A DNA stretch of 12,037 nt, from the NCBI GenBank assembly GCA_021791615.1, contig JAJYWG010000518.1, forward strand, positions 1 to 12,037, in the 5' to 3' direction. The notes under the pieces were generated by a model. It did not search any database. It was not told the DNA's origin and worked only from the letters and a program-made list of their open reading frames with translations. This DNA comes from Actinomycetes bacterium (GTDB lineage Bacteria > Actinomycetota > Acidimicrobiia > Acidimicrobiales > RAAP-2). Shown here one piece after another: positions 6,627 through 12,037 of the stretch (its first letter is position 1; every line of letters begins with the position of its first letter). A program made the translations under genes and the position numbers.

Positions 6627-6716
6627 CCCCAAACCTCGCCGCACCCCCAAACCTCGCCGCACCCCCAAACCTCGCCCCGGCCCCAAACCTCGCCGCACCC
6701 CCAAACCTAGCCCCGG
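6627..6716. repeat. Five-copy 18-bp tandem repeat in a divergent intergenic region
   Basis: The unit ccccaaacctcgccgcac repeats at an exact 18-base period, with aaacct beginning at 6631, 6649, 6667, 6685 and 6703. The third and last copies vary after the core, and the last reads aaacctag. It lies between the divergent starts of the crotonase and nitroreductase-family genes, immediately before a perfect palindrome. It is an open frame in translation (PQTSPH units) but no gene is supported there. It could be a variable-number spacer, a multi-site protein-binding region, or simply slippage-prone sequence. Confidence 0.9.
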
Positions 6717-6727
6717 CGGTTGCCGAG

Positions 6728-6742
6728 GCTAACAGTGTTAGC
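6728..6742. promoter_or_regulatory. Perfect palindrome, probable TetR operator
   Basis: GCTAACAGTGTTAGC is a perfect 7-1-7 inverted repeat. It sits directly before the first plausible start codons of the nitroreductase-family gene, whose operon also encodes a TetR regulator. TAACA-N-TGTTA symmetry is typical of operators of TetR-family autorepressors in actinobacteria. Inference: the TetR product represses its own operon here and perhaps the divergent gene. It is the most AT-rich spot in this stretch and may overlap promoter elements. Confidence 0.65.
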
Positions 6743-6746
6743 TAGT

Positions 6747-7115
6747 GTGGCAGGGAGCAGGGTGCTCGAGGTGACCGGCAGGAATTCGGGCCGTCTCCAG
6801 CGAGTGCCGGTCAACCTGCTCGCCTATGAGGGCAAGCTGTACCTCGTTTCTGCCCGCGGGACCGGCCAGTGGGTCCGCAACGTCCGGGCGGCCGGTGGGC
6901 ACCTCGACCTCCTGCTCGGCCGAGCTCGCCAGCATGCGGTGGCTCACGAGCTCTCCGACGAGGACAAGCCGCCGGTCCTGCGCGCTTACCTTCTCCGCTG
7001 GAAGTTGGAGGTAGGGATGTTCTTCGCCGGGGTCGATGCGGGGTCGAGCGACGAGGAGCTGCGTGCCGTGGGGCCGGAGCACCCGGTCTTCGTGCTGGAG
7101 ATGCTGCCGGAATGA
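6747..7115 (+). CDS. Deazaflavin (F420)-dependent nitroreductase-family protein, short form
   Basis: The protein of about 122 residues matches the DUF385/Ddn-like split-barrel family, many of whose members use the deazaflavin F420 to reduce quinones, nitro compounds or other acceptors. Recognisable are the N-terminal strand LEVTGRNSGRLQRVPVNLLAYEGKLYLVSARG, then WVRNVRAAGG, the strand DLLLGRARQHAVAHEL, and the C-terminal PVFVLEML. Typical members carry 20-40 extra N-terminal residues before the first strand, so this is a short form. The start is uncertain: a TTG at 6720 would run through the palindrome, and GTG codons at 6747, 6762 and 6771 are all possible. GTG 6747 is given because it follows the palindrome and leaves the most domain intact; translation may be leaderless. 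The stop overlaps the TetR start (ATGA). The family is likely, the exact substrate unknown. Confidence 0.75.
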   Translation: MAGSRVLEVTGRNSGRLQRVPVNLLAYEGKLYLVSARGTGQWVRNVRAAGGHLDLLLGRARQHAVAHELSDEDKPPVLRAYLLRWKLEVGMFFAGVDAGSSDEELRAVGPEHPVFVLEMLPE

Positions 7116-7705
7116 GCTCGGATGCCACCGGCGCACGGCCGGCCTTCGAAGTGCGGGCCAGCCGCTCTGCACGCGCACGCGAGATCGTCGACGCAGCCCG
7201 AGCGCTGCTGGAGGCGGGTGGTCCCCGAGGCATGTCCTTGCGCCGGGTGGGGGATGCGGTCGGGATGCGGGCACCCTCTTTGTACAAGCACTTCTCCAGT
7301 CGGCGGGACCTTGAACTGGCACTGGTTGAGGATGGCCTGGTCGAGATGGGCGCGGTCCTCCACGGTGCGATCTCAGGTCCCGCAGGCGGACGGATTGCCG
7401 TCTTGCTCAGCGCCTACCGGTCGGTGGGCCGCGCAAGCCCGGAGCTCTACCGCCTGTCGACGTCCGTCTCGTTCCCCCGCTCCGAGCTCCCAGCGGGTCT
7501 CGAGGCGTGGGCCGGCGAGCCGTTCTTCACGGCAACCGGGGAGCCCGCCCTCGCCCAGGCTCTGTGGTCGTTCGCCCACGGCACGATGATCCTGGAGCTC
7601 GACCGCCGCTTCCTCGAGGGGTCCGACCTCGATGGGACGTGGGAAGCCGGCGGCCGAGCTTTCGAGTCGGTTCGCCGGGGGCTGACCGGCCACGCTGCCG
7701 GTTGA
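7112..7705 (+). CDS. TetR-family transcriptional regulator with WHG-type C-terminal domain
   Basis: The 197-residue regulator has an N-terminal helix-turn-helix at about residues 20-65 (RAREIVDAARALLEAGG, then MSLRRVGDAVGMRAPSLYKHFSSRRDL), a textbook TetR DNA-binding region. The C-terminal ligand domain (about 80-190) contains ALWSFAHGTMILELDRRF, matching the Trp-His-Gly signature of the WHG type of TetR ligand domain. The ATG at 7112 overlaps the stop of the nitroreductase-family gene (ATGA), so the two are co-translated; longer upstream in-frame starts would lie wholly inside that gene and are rejected. By context it probably senses a small hydrophobic or toxic compound handled by the reductase and binds the palindrome at the head of its operon. 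The ligand cannot be read from sequence. Confidence 0.93.
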   Translation: MSSDATGARPAFEVRASRSARAREIVDAARALLEAGGPRGMSLRRVGDAVGMRAPSLYKHFSSRRDLELALVEDGLVEMGAVLHGAISGPAGGRIAVLLSAYRSVGRASPELYRLSTSVSFPRSELPAGLEAWAGEPFFTATGEPALAQALWSFAHGTMILELDRRFLEGSDLDGTWEAGGRAFESVRRGLTGHAAG

Positions 7706-7726
7706 CAAGCGCCGGTCAGGCGTCGG

Positions 7727-8566
7727 TCAGGCGCCTCGGAGCTTCTCGGCGGCGAACTGGGGAGCGGGGTCGTCGAGCGACAGGACCATGGCAGGGTTGA
7801 CGCTGCGATGACGACCATCCCGCAGGTGCACCGCGGTGCCCACACTGGCGAACTGCATGACCCGGGATCCCCGGCCGAGCGGGCCTTCGCGCATCTTCAC
7901 CCGGACGATGCCGTCGGCCTTCATCGCCTGGCCGGCTTCCTGCATCCGAGACATCGCGCCCTCGCGAGCGAGGTAGAGGGCCTCGGTCAAATTGGGCAGC
8001 TCGACGTTCTGTCCCTGCTGGCCGGCCCACTGCCGGGCGCTCCGGCGGGGAGCGATCACGAAGCTCGCTCCGGCGGCGAGGCCGAGGGGCCACCACCCGG
8101 CTTGGGTGAGCAGGACGAAATCGCGTGCCGATAGGTCCGAGATGAACTCGAACCCGACCTTGGTGTCCCCGATGCGGCGAACCGCGGTGCCCGACAGCGA
8201 CACGTCGATGTGGTGGGCGGCCACGCGGATGTCCACTGTCACCCCGACCACACCGGTCCCGCCCGCGTGGGCACACTCGGCGCGCAGCTCGTCGGCGGCT
8301 TCGGACATGGCGCCCGCGAACGCCGTGGATGCCTCCGTGATCTCACCGGTCTGCCACTGCCAGACGCCCCAGGGGATCGACCACCATGCCACCCCGAACA
8401 CCACGTCTACCGGCTCCCATCCGATCGAGTGGAGCAGCAGGGTCTCGTCGATGGTGAGGTCCGAGGTCACACCCCGTGCTGATCCGTGCGCAGCCCCCTT
8501 TGCCTGGGCGCCCCCCTTTGGCCCGGGCGCCGAGAGCGCTTTCATCGCGTCGAGGATCTCGGTCAT
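7727..8566 (-). CDS. YbjQ/UPF0145-like protein with two domains, third paralogue of the operon
   Basis: The 279-residue protein appears to be built of two YbjQ-like domains. Domain 1 (about 33-135) begins SDLTIDETLLLHSIGWEPVDVVFGVAWWS and ends GTGVVGVTVDIRV with LSGTAV. Domain 2 (about 143-265) has SDLSARDFVLLTQAGWWPLGLAAG, the helix LTEALYLAREGAMSRMQEAGQAMKADGIVRVKM and FASVGTAV. The family folds as a small alpha/beta unit that forms ring-like oligomers in solved structures; its biochemical role is unknown, and the database label heavy-metal-binding is not supported by any visible metal ligand set. The Gly/Ala/Lys-rich N-terminus (about 12-32) is probably disordered. ATG overlaps the previous paralogue's stop (ATGA) and there is no clear Shine-Dalgarno sequence, so translation is likely coupled. 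It ends 21 bases from the convergent TetR stop. Domain 1 is more divergent than domain 2. Confidence 0.8.
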   Translation of the reverse strand: MTEILDAMKALSAPGPKGGAQAKGAAHGSARGVTSDLTIDETLLLHSIGWEPVDVVFGVAWWSIPWGVWQWQTGEITEASTAFAGAMSEAADELRAECAHAGGTGVVGVTVDIRVAAHHIDVSLSGTAVRRIGDTKVGFEFISDLSARDFVLLTQAGWWPLGLAAGASFVIAPRRSARQWAGQQGQNVELPNLTEALYLAREGAMSRMQEAGQAMKADGIVRVKMREGPLGRGSRVMQFASVGTAVHLRDGRHRSVNPAMVLSLDDPAPQFAAEKLRGA

Positions 8567-9480
8567 GACAGGCGCACCACGACGTCAGGGACCAACGTGG
8601 AGTCGAAGGCTTTGAACCGGCGGACCCGGGTCCCCTTGATGAGGCATTGGATCGCCAGGTCGCCTTCGCCCACTTCATGGTCGAACTGCTCCAGGGATGC
8701 ACCGTGCAACGTATCGTGGCCCAGTTGCTGGCGGACCCGCTCACGAGCGAGGTGCCGGGCGGCTCGCTGCGCCTTGCCCACCTGGGCGATGGAGTGCACG
8801 CCTCCCAGCCCGCCGGACATCGTGCCCGACCAGTTCCCGGCCGTGGTCCCCGCCATCTGGTAGTGGGTGATGCAGTAGCCGACCATCTGGACCGATGCCA
8901 GTGACGCCACGACCGAGACCGGCACGAGGCCGGCCTCGATGAGCTTGACCAGCTTCTGTCCGGCCAAGAACGTGGTGAACGGGCGCGGCGGGGGTTCGGC
9001 ACCCGGCACGGTGACCGCAGTGCCCCGGATCCGGAATTCGGCAGCGCCGGTCCCGCTCAGGTGGTGCATGTCGTCGACCACCCCGATGATGCCGTGGGCG
9101 CCGATAGCCGATGCCTCGTCCACCATCCGCTGGTAGGCGAGCGTCCAACCGCGCGACCAGTTGGCCTCGATCCAGGTCTGCTCGTAGTTGAAGCCGTACA
9201 TGCGATGGTCGCCGCCGACGAAGCCGTGCGGGCACTGCCATGACTCCGAGTACTGGCCCGCACCGGCCGCCGGGGGCCCGCCCATCGCTCCGCCCATCGC
9301 CCCGTAGTAGGACCCGGAGTACCAGGTCCACTGCATGACGGCGTACCCCTGGACGAATCCCAGCGGGTCCATGCCCAGCGACAGGCACGATGCAAAGTCC
9401 GCCACCGAGAGACCCGAGGTCCAAGCCCCCGAGCCCAACCGCCGCCCAGCGGCTTCGGGAAGCGCGGGATCGACCGTCAT
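8563..9480 (-). CDS. Divergent YbjQ/UPF0145-like protein with two domains, second paralogue
   Basis: This 305-residue relative of its two neighbours starts with SGLSVADFASCLSLGMDPLGFVQGYAVMQW and ends its first domain with LAYQRMVDEASAIGAHGIIGVVDDM and RGTAVTV. Those elements match the YbjQ-like pattern of both neighbours. A Gly/Ala/Tyr/Trp-rich insertion (about 50-105, with GAMGGAMGGPPAAGAGQY and the segment CPHGFVGGDHRMYGFNYEQTW) is absent from them. Domain 2 (about 165-300) keeps TTFLAGQKLVKLIEAGLVPVSVVAS and a long charged helix, but the GADGVVGVR-like core is degraded to LAIQCLIKGTRVRRF. The start is joined to the upstream paralogue's stop by TGATG (one shared base), without a good ribosome site, implying reinitiation. 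It looks like a specialised, fast-evolving subunit of a hetero-oligomer. Family membership of domain 2 is weaker than that of domain 1. Confidence 0.75.
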   Translation of the reverse strand: MTVDPALPEAAGRRLGSGAWTSGLSVADFASCLSLGMDPLGFVQGYAVMQWTWYSGSYYGAMGGAMGGPPAAGAGQYSESWQCPHGFVGGDHRMYGFNYEQTWIEANWSRGWTLAYQRMVDEASAIGAHGIIGVVDDMHHLSGTGAAEFRIRGTAVTVPGAEPPPRPFTTFLAGQKLVKLIEAGLVPVSVVASLASVQMVGYCITHYQMAGTTAGNWSGTMSGGLGGVHSIAQVGKAQRAARHLARERVRQQLGHDTLHGASLEQFDHEVGEGDLAIQCLIKGTRVRRFKAFDSTLVPDVVVRLS

Positions 9481-10352
9481 CAGCCGTCCAACGAGATGAT
9501 GGCGTGCGGCGAGGGGATGGTGTGCTCACCTTCGGTCTTGGCGACCGCCGTCCCGAGCGAGAGGAACTCGATGGTGTGGTCACCCCACATGTGGCTCTTC
9601 TCCTCCAGCCTGACGCCGACGATCCCGGTGGCCCCGAGTGCGTTGGCCTCGTCCTGCATCCGGGTCATGGCGAGTTCGCGTGCTTCGTAGAGAGCCTGGG
9701 TGAAGTTGGGAAGCTCGGTGTTCTGCCCGGCGGTGCGCAGCGTCTGGCCGAGCCCTCGGTGGGCGATGTGGTACACGCACGTGCCCATCACCAATCCGAG
9801 TGGGACGTAGCCGGTCTGCATGAGGGTCCAGAAGTCCTGGCCGGAGAGATCGGAGCTGAACGGCTTGCCCTGGCTGTTGCGGTAGGACTTCCCGTCCTCG
9901 GCTTTCACCGCGGTGCCCAGCGCGATGAACTCGGCGGTGTCCGATCCCCACTCGTAGTAGTTCACGTCGAGACGGACACCGACGACGCCGTCGGCCCCGA
10001 GCTCGGTTGCCTCGGCGTCCATGCGGTTCATCGCCAGCTCCCTGGCGTTGTACATCGCTTCGGTGAGCTTGGCCAGCTCCTGGCTCTGGGACCACCGGCG
10101 CGTCTGGATCCCCAAGTGGTAGATCGAGCTGCCCATCACGAAGCCGAGCGGGTGGAACCCCGCTTCTTTGACCAGTAGGAACTCGTTCACCGACAGGTCG
10201 GAGGTGAACATCCCCTTGTGCCCCGGTCGATCCTCCAGCTCGGCCAGTCGCCGACTGGCGTCAGGCGGGAGCCCGGCTGCCACCGGCGGTTCGCCGTCCG
10301 GGGGTGGGTCGTGCTGGCGCACCGTCTCAGGTGGATCTTGGTCGGGCGTCAT
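9480..10352 (-). CDS. YbjQ/UPF0145-like protein with two domains, first and best-conserved paralogue
   Basis: The 290-residue protein has two clear copies of the YbjQ-like unit. Copy 1 (about 48-150) reads SDLSVNEFLLVKEAGFHPLGFVMGSSIYHLG, then LTEAMYNARELAMNRMDAEATELGADGVVGVRLDV, then EFIALGTAV. Copy 2 (about 168-285) reads SDLSGQDFWTLMQTGYVPLGLVMGTCVYHIA, then FTQALYEARELAMTRMQDEANALGATGIVGVRLEE, then EFLSLGTAV. The strong internal similarity shows an ancestral domain duplication; ordinary YbjQ proteins have one domain of about 105 residues. The N-terminal 40 residues are Pro/Asp/Glu-rich and probably flexible. The ATG at 10352 is supported by GGAGG six bases upstream (10359-10363), the only strong ribosome site among the three paralogues. 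It follows the small gene 10422-10820 after 69 bases. No signal peptide or membrane segment was seen, so it should be cytoplasmic. Confidence 0.85.
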   Translation of the reverse strand: MTPDQDPPETVRQHDPPPDGEPPVAAGLPPDASRRLAELEDRPGHKGMFTSDLSVNEFLLVKEAGFHPLGFVMGSSIYHLGIQTRRWSQSQELAKLTEAMYNARELAMNRMDAEATELGADGVVGVRLDVNYYEWGSDTAEFIALGTAVKAEDGKSYRNSQGKPFSSDLSGQDFWTLMQTGYVPLGLVMGTCVYHIAHRGLGQTLRTAGQNTELPNFTQALYEARELAMTRMQDEANALGATGIVGVRLEEKSHMWGDHTIEFLSLGTAVAKTEGEHTIPSPHAIISLDG

Positions 10353-10421
10353 GGTCTGCCTCCGATCGTTGGTGTCCGAGTGGTCGCAAAGGCTGGGGCG
10401 GGAGTGACGGCGTGGCGCCGT

Positions 10422-10820
10422 TCACCCGCCGTCGCCGATCATGAGTGACTCGAGGGCCAGGCGGGTCGCCTGGCTGGTGGCCGCCTCGTCTCGAAGAGCG
10501 GTCAACAGTTGCCGCAGCCACTCGTCGGTGCTGACCTTTGCCGAGCGGATCCGGATCCCTCCACTGCTGCGCGCCACCGTACATTCCAGGACGCCACCGC
10601 TGAGCGCGGCATCGAGCTGGTCGTCGCCGAGGCGAACGGACACCCGGAGAATCTCGTCCGGGCGCTTGCGCAGCCGCCCGCCTCCTCGCTCGACGGTGAG
10701 CCGGTCCCCGAGTGCCTCGGAGAGCCTGTTGACCAGTGCTTTGAGGAGCAGGCGCACGTCGCCGGCGTCCGCGCTCAGCGACGAGGCCAGCAGGTCCAGG
10801 TCGAGGCTCGAATCTTCCAT
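10422..10820 (-). CDS. Small acidic protein of unknown function heading the YbjQ-like operon
   Basis: The product is a 132-residue soluble protein that I do not recognise. It starts with an acidic MEDSSLDLDLLASSLSADAGDV segment, followed by an amphipathic helix VRLLLKALVNRLSEALGDRL. A likely beta-sheet region (LRVSVRLGDDQLDAALSGGVLECTVARSSGGIRIRSAKV) comes next. Two C-terminal helices complete it (TDEWLRQLLTALRDEAATSQATRLALESLMIG). No cofactor, metal or catalytic motif stands out. It ends 69 bases before the first YbjQ-like gene on the same strand, so it is probably the first gene of that operon and may be a partner or adaptor. The ATG at 10820 has only weak purine-rich sequence upstream. Coding status is supported by the uninterrupted frame, a sensible mixed helix/strand pattern and its position. 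Confidence 0.7.
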   Translation of the reverse strand: MEDSSLDLDLLASSLSADAGDVRLLLKALVNRLSEALGDRLTVERGGGRLRKRPDEILRVSVRLGDDQLDAALSGGVLECTVARSSGGIRIRSAKVSTDEWLRQLLTALRDEAATSQATRLALESLMIGDGG

Positions 10821-10853
10821 CTCGCTCAGGCTAGCCCTGCGTGCCGGGTTGTG

Positions 10854-10865
10854 CTGGCGCGCCAG
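10854..10865. promoter_or_regulatory. 12-bp perfect palindrome upstream of the YbjQ-like operon
   Basis: CTGGCGCGCCAG lies 34 bases before the start of the small gene at 10820, in the 134-base gap to the next gene. It could be an operator or a hairpin in the leader. In GC-rich DNA a palindrome of this size is not rare, so confidence is low. Nothing else was found in the gap except a weak GGCGA/TCGCC stem at 10900-10917. Confidence 0.25.
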
Positions 10866-10954
10866 GCTGTCCGGTCTGTCCCAGGCAACGGTGCACGACG
10901 GCGATGGCAGTGTCGCCAGGCCTCACCATCTGCAGGAGCCGGGAGTGCAGCAAG

Positions 10955-11932
10955 TCAGGCGCGGGGACCCAGTGTCTTGAACTTGGGACGCCAGTCCGGG
11001 GCAGCGCCGATCTCGCTGCCCGCCAGACGGGCGCTGCAGTTGGCAGGGTTCCTGGCTGTGACCCAGCCGAACGAGATACCCGAGGGGGCATCGGTCAGCG
11101 GTGTCACACCTGTAGACATGTTTGCGACAGCCACCCAGCAGCCGCCTCCGGGATCCAAGCCGGCCAAGAGCGCGACGTGTGCGTTGAGCGCCTCGGCGCT
11201 CAACGCGTCGGTGCCGGCAGGGGCAGGAGCGGATGCAGGTAAGAATTTCGTGGGGGGACCGAGAGCACCGAGCTGGCCCTGGAGGGTGGACCCTGTCGCA
11301 GGGTTCGAGCTTGTACCTGTGGACGTCGGGAAAGCGCTGTTCTCGGTGAAGAGGGCTTCGAGCTCGACGGCGGCATCGGTGAGGTCGGATTGGGTCGGCG
11401 TCACGTCCGCTGTGGCCTGTGGCACCTGGGTTGCACGATCGGTCCACGAGGGACGTGCCGTCAGGGTGCAGTGCAGGCTCCGGTGTGTCCTGGCCCGGGT
11501 CACGGTCATGGTGTCGCCGCTGATCTGCCCGGTGAGCGACAGGCCGGTTGACGCGACGTCGATCGTGATCGCTGTACCGTGCTGGACCCCGGTGAACGAG
11601 GCGTACGCTGTCGAGTCCAGCCAGGCTGTGCCGGTGATCCGGCCGCTCGATGCGTCCCACGAGACGAAGAGCTTGGTGTGGATCGCTCCTGTGGACGCCG
11701 TGCACAAGAAGCCGTCTCCTGCCGGCGTCCCCGAGGGGAACGGAGTGGTCGAGCGCGAGAGCAGGAGCCCCTCGGCCGTTCCCCCGGCGACCAGCAGCAC
11801 TGCGATCAGTACCCAGGCGGCCCACGGCTTCTTGGTCCAGCGCATCCATGGAGGGCTCGACGGCGACGAACCGGACGGCGACGCACCAGATGACTCGTAT
11901 GGGCTCTGGTAGGGGTTGCGAACAGTTGTCAC
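10955..11932 (-). CDS. Single-pass membrane protein with large extracytoplasmic domain, unknown function
   Basis: From the GTG at 11932 the product has about 325 residues. A short cytoplasmic segment rich in Pro/Ser/Tyr (NPYQSPYESS, then SPSGSSPSSPPW) leads to basic RWTKK and a membrane helix (WAAWVLIAVLLVAGGTAEGLLL). About 270 residues outside the membrane follow. The outer part has a beta-rich first half with FLCTASTG, LFVSWDASSGRITGTAWL and LHCTLTARPSW, a Thr/Ala/Pro-rich middle, and a C-terminal part with GGGCWVAVANMSTGVTPL and NPANCSARLAG. Two cysteine pairs could form disulphides. I do not recognise the family. The start is uncertain: GTG 11932 abuts GGAGGT with no spacer, ATG 11845 lacks a ribosome site and would remove the cytoplasmic tail, and starts further upstream fall inside the divergent recombinase gene. 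The original start may have been lost. Confidence 0.7.
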   Translation of the reverse strand: MTTVRNPYQSPYESSGASPSGSSPSSPPWMRWTKKPWAAWVLIAVLLVAGGTAEGLLLSRSTTPFPSGTPAGDGFLCTASTGAIHTKLFVSWDASSGRITGTAWLDSTAYASFTGVQHGTAITIDVASTGLSLTGQISGDTMTVTRARTHRSLHCTLTARPSWTDRATQVPQATADVTPTQSDLTDAAVELEALFTENSAFPTSTGTSSNPATGSTLQGQLGALGPPTKFLPASAPAPAGTDALSAEALNAHVALLAGLDPGGGCWVAVANMSTGVTPLTDAPSGISFGWVTARNPANCSARLAGSEIGAAPDWRPKFKTLGPRA

Positions 11933-11938
11933 ACCTCC
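11933..11938 (-). promoter_or_regulatory. Ribosome-binding-like site with abnormal spacing
   Basis: GGAGGT on the minus strand directly touches the GTG at 11932, leaving no spacer. This is too close for normal initiation. It implies a different start, an altered 5' end, or chance. Confidence 0.35.
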
Positions 11939-11956
11939 GATCCATACTGAGCGGTG

Positions 11957-12037
11957 ATGAACTTGGCTGAGTGGGCCGAGGCCCAGAACATCCATCCCCA
12001 GACCGCCTATCGGTGGTTCCGACAAGGCCGGTTGCCG
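11957..12037 (+). CDS. tnpA: IS607-family serine recombinase (transposase TnpA), N-terminal fragment cut by window end
   Basis: The frame from ATG 11957 runs open to the window edge and encodes MNLAEWAEAQNIHP followed by QTAYRWFRQGRLP. This is the characteristic MerR-like helix-turn-helix start of IS607-type serine recombinases, which begin with M-(K/N)-L-x-E-W-A, then a TAYRWF recognition helix and G-x-LP. The catalytic serine domain would lie downstream, outside the window, usually followed by a TnpB gene. IS607 elements have no terminal inverted repeats, so the left end cannot be placed from sequence; it probably lies in the 24 bases between here and 11932 or slightly further left. A recombinase of a different serine family with the same DNA-binding domain is possible but less likely. 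Confidence 0.85.
   Translation, partial: MNLAEWAEAQNIHPQTAYRWFRQGRLP

Noticed and set aside
6507..6710. Small plus-strand frame encoding PQTSPH repeats
   Set aside because: Direct translation of the 18-bp tandem repeat, overlapping the crotonase start; no ribosome site or family.
6627..6716. CRISPR-like array
   Set aside because: The 18-bp units are directly adjacent, with no unique spacers between them, so it is a simple tandem repeat.
6869..7111. Extended N-terminus for the TetR gene
   Set aside because: The extension is an Arg/Pro/Gly-rich frame lying inside the reductase gene; TetR similarity begins shortly after ATG 7112.
7709..7734. Terminator between the convergent TetR and YbjQ-like genes
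   Set aside because: Only a 5-bp GCGCC/GGCGC stem with a long loop, no T-run, and it overlaps an 11-base direct repeat inside the coding end; too weak to call.
7727..10352. Metal-binding function for the YbjQ-like proteins
   Set aside because: The database name suggests it, but no conserved Cys/His/Asp ligand set is shared by the three paralogues.
10509..11912. Plus-strand open frame of 467 codons over the small gene and membrane protein gene
   Set aside because: No recognisable domain, crosses an intergenic gap and two supported minus-strand genes; stop-free because of GC richness.
11933..12025. Longer N-terminus (start at 12025 or 11995) for the membrane protein
   Set aside because: These codons lie antisense to the conserved IS607 recombinase helix-turn-helix, so the frame extension is most likely fortuitous.

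Overview
This is a high-GC, gene-dense window on which both strands are used. It looks like actinobacterial chromosome, most likely from the class Acidimicrobiia or a near relative. That placement is an inference. It rests on the GC-rich codon use, the GTG starts, a 43-residue secreted GGGYWLV-type repeat common in that group, a deazaflavin (F420)-type nitroreductase-family protein, a group II truncated globin and a WHG-type TetR regulator. No rRNA, tRNA or CRISPR array was seen, and no gene-free stretch exceeds 300 bases. The longest is about 230 bases (6514-6746) and holds two palindromes and a tandem repeat.

Region 1 (1-5613, plus strand) is a tightly packed run of six genes. In order they are the 3' end of a secreted repeat protein, a surface-anchored protein with a DUF4430/transcobalamin-like domain on a Gly/Ser/Thr stalk, an ECF transporter T component, a fused double-ATPase A component, an S component, and a group II truncated haemoglobin. 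Four-base GTGA or ATGA overlaps or gaps of a few bases link all six, so they are probably one transcript. The best reading is a complete ECF-type micronutrient importer with its own extracellular ligand-capture protein. A corrinoid is the leading guess for the substrate, but it is unproven.

Region 2 (5614-7705) has a crotonase-superfamily gene on the minus strand. Divergent from it on the plus strand is a two-gene unit: a deazaflavin-dependent nitroreductase-family protein followed by a TetR regulator. The divergent intergenic region contains a 17-bp inverted repeat, five copies of an 18-bp tandem repeat, and a perfect 15-bp palindrome. The palindrome is the likely operator of the TetR protein.

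Region 3 (7727-10820, minus strand) is a probable four-gene operon. A small acidic unknown protein comes first, followed by three consecutive, overlapping paralogues that each appear to carry two YbjQ/UPF0145-like domains, making six such domains in a row. The paralogues diverge progressively along the operon. Their function is unknown and they are among the most interesting things here.

Region 4 (10955-12037) holds a single-pass membrane protein of unknown function on the minus strand. Divergent from it, at the window edge, are the first 27 codons of an IS607-family serine recombinase. Only 24 bases separate the two likely starts, so a mobile element may have landed on the upstream region of the membrane-protein gene.
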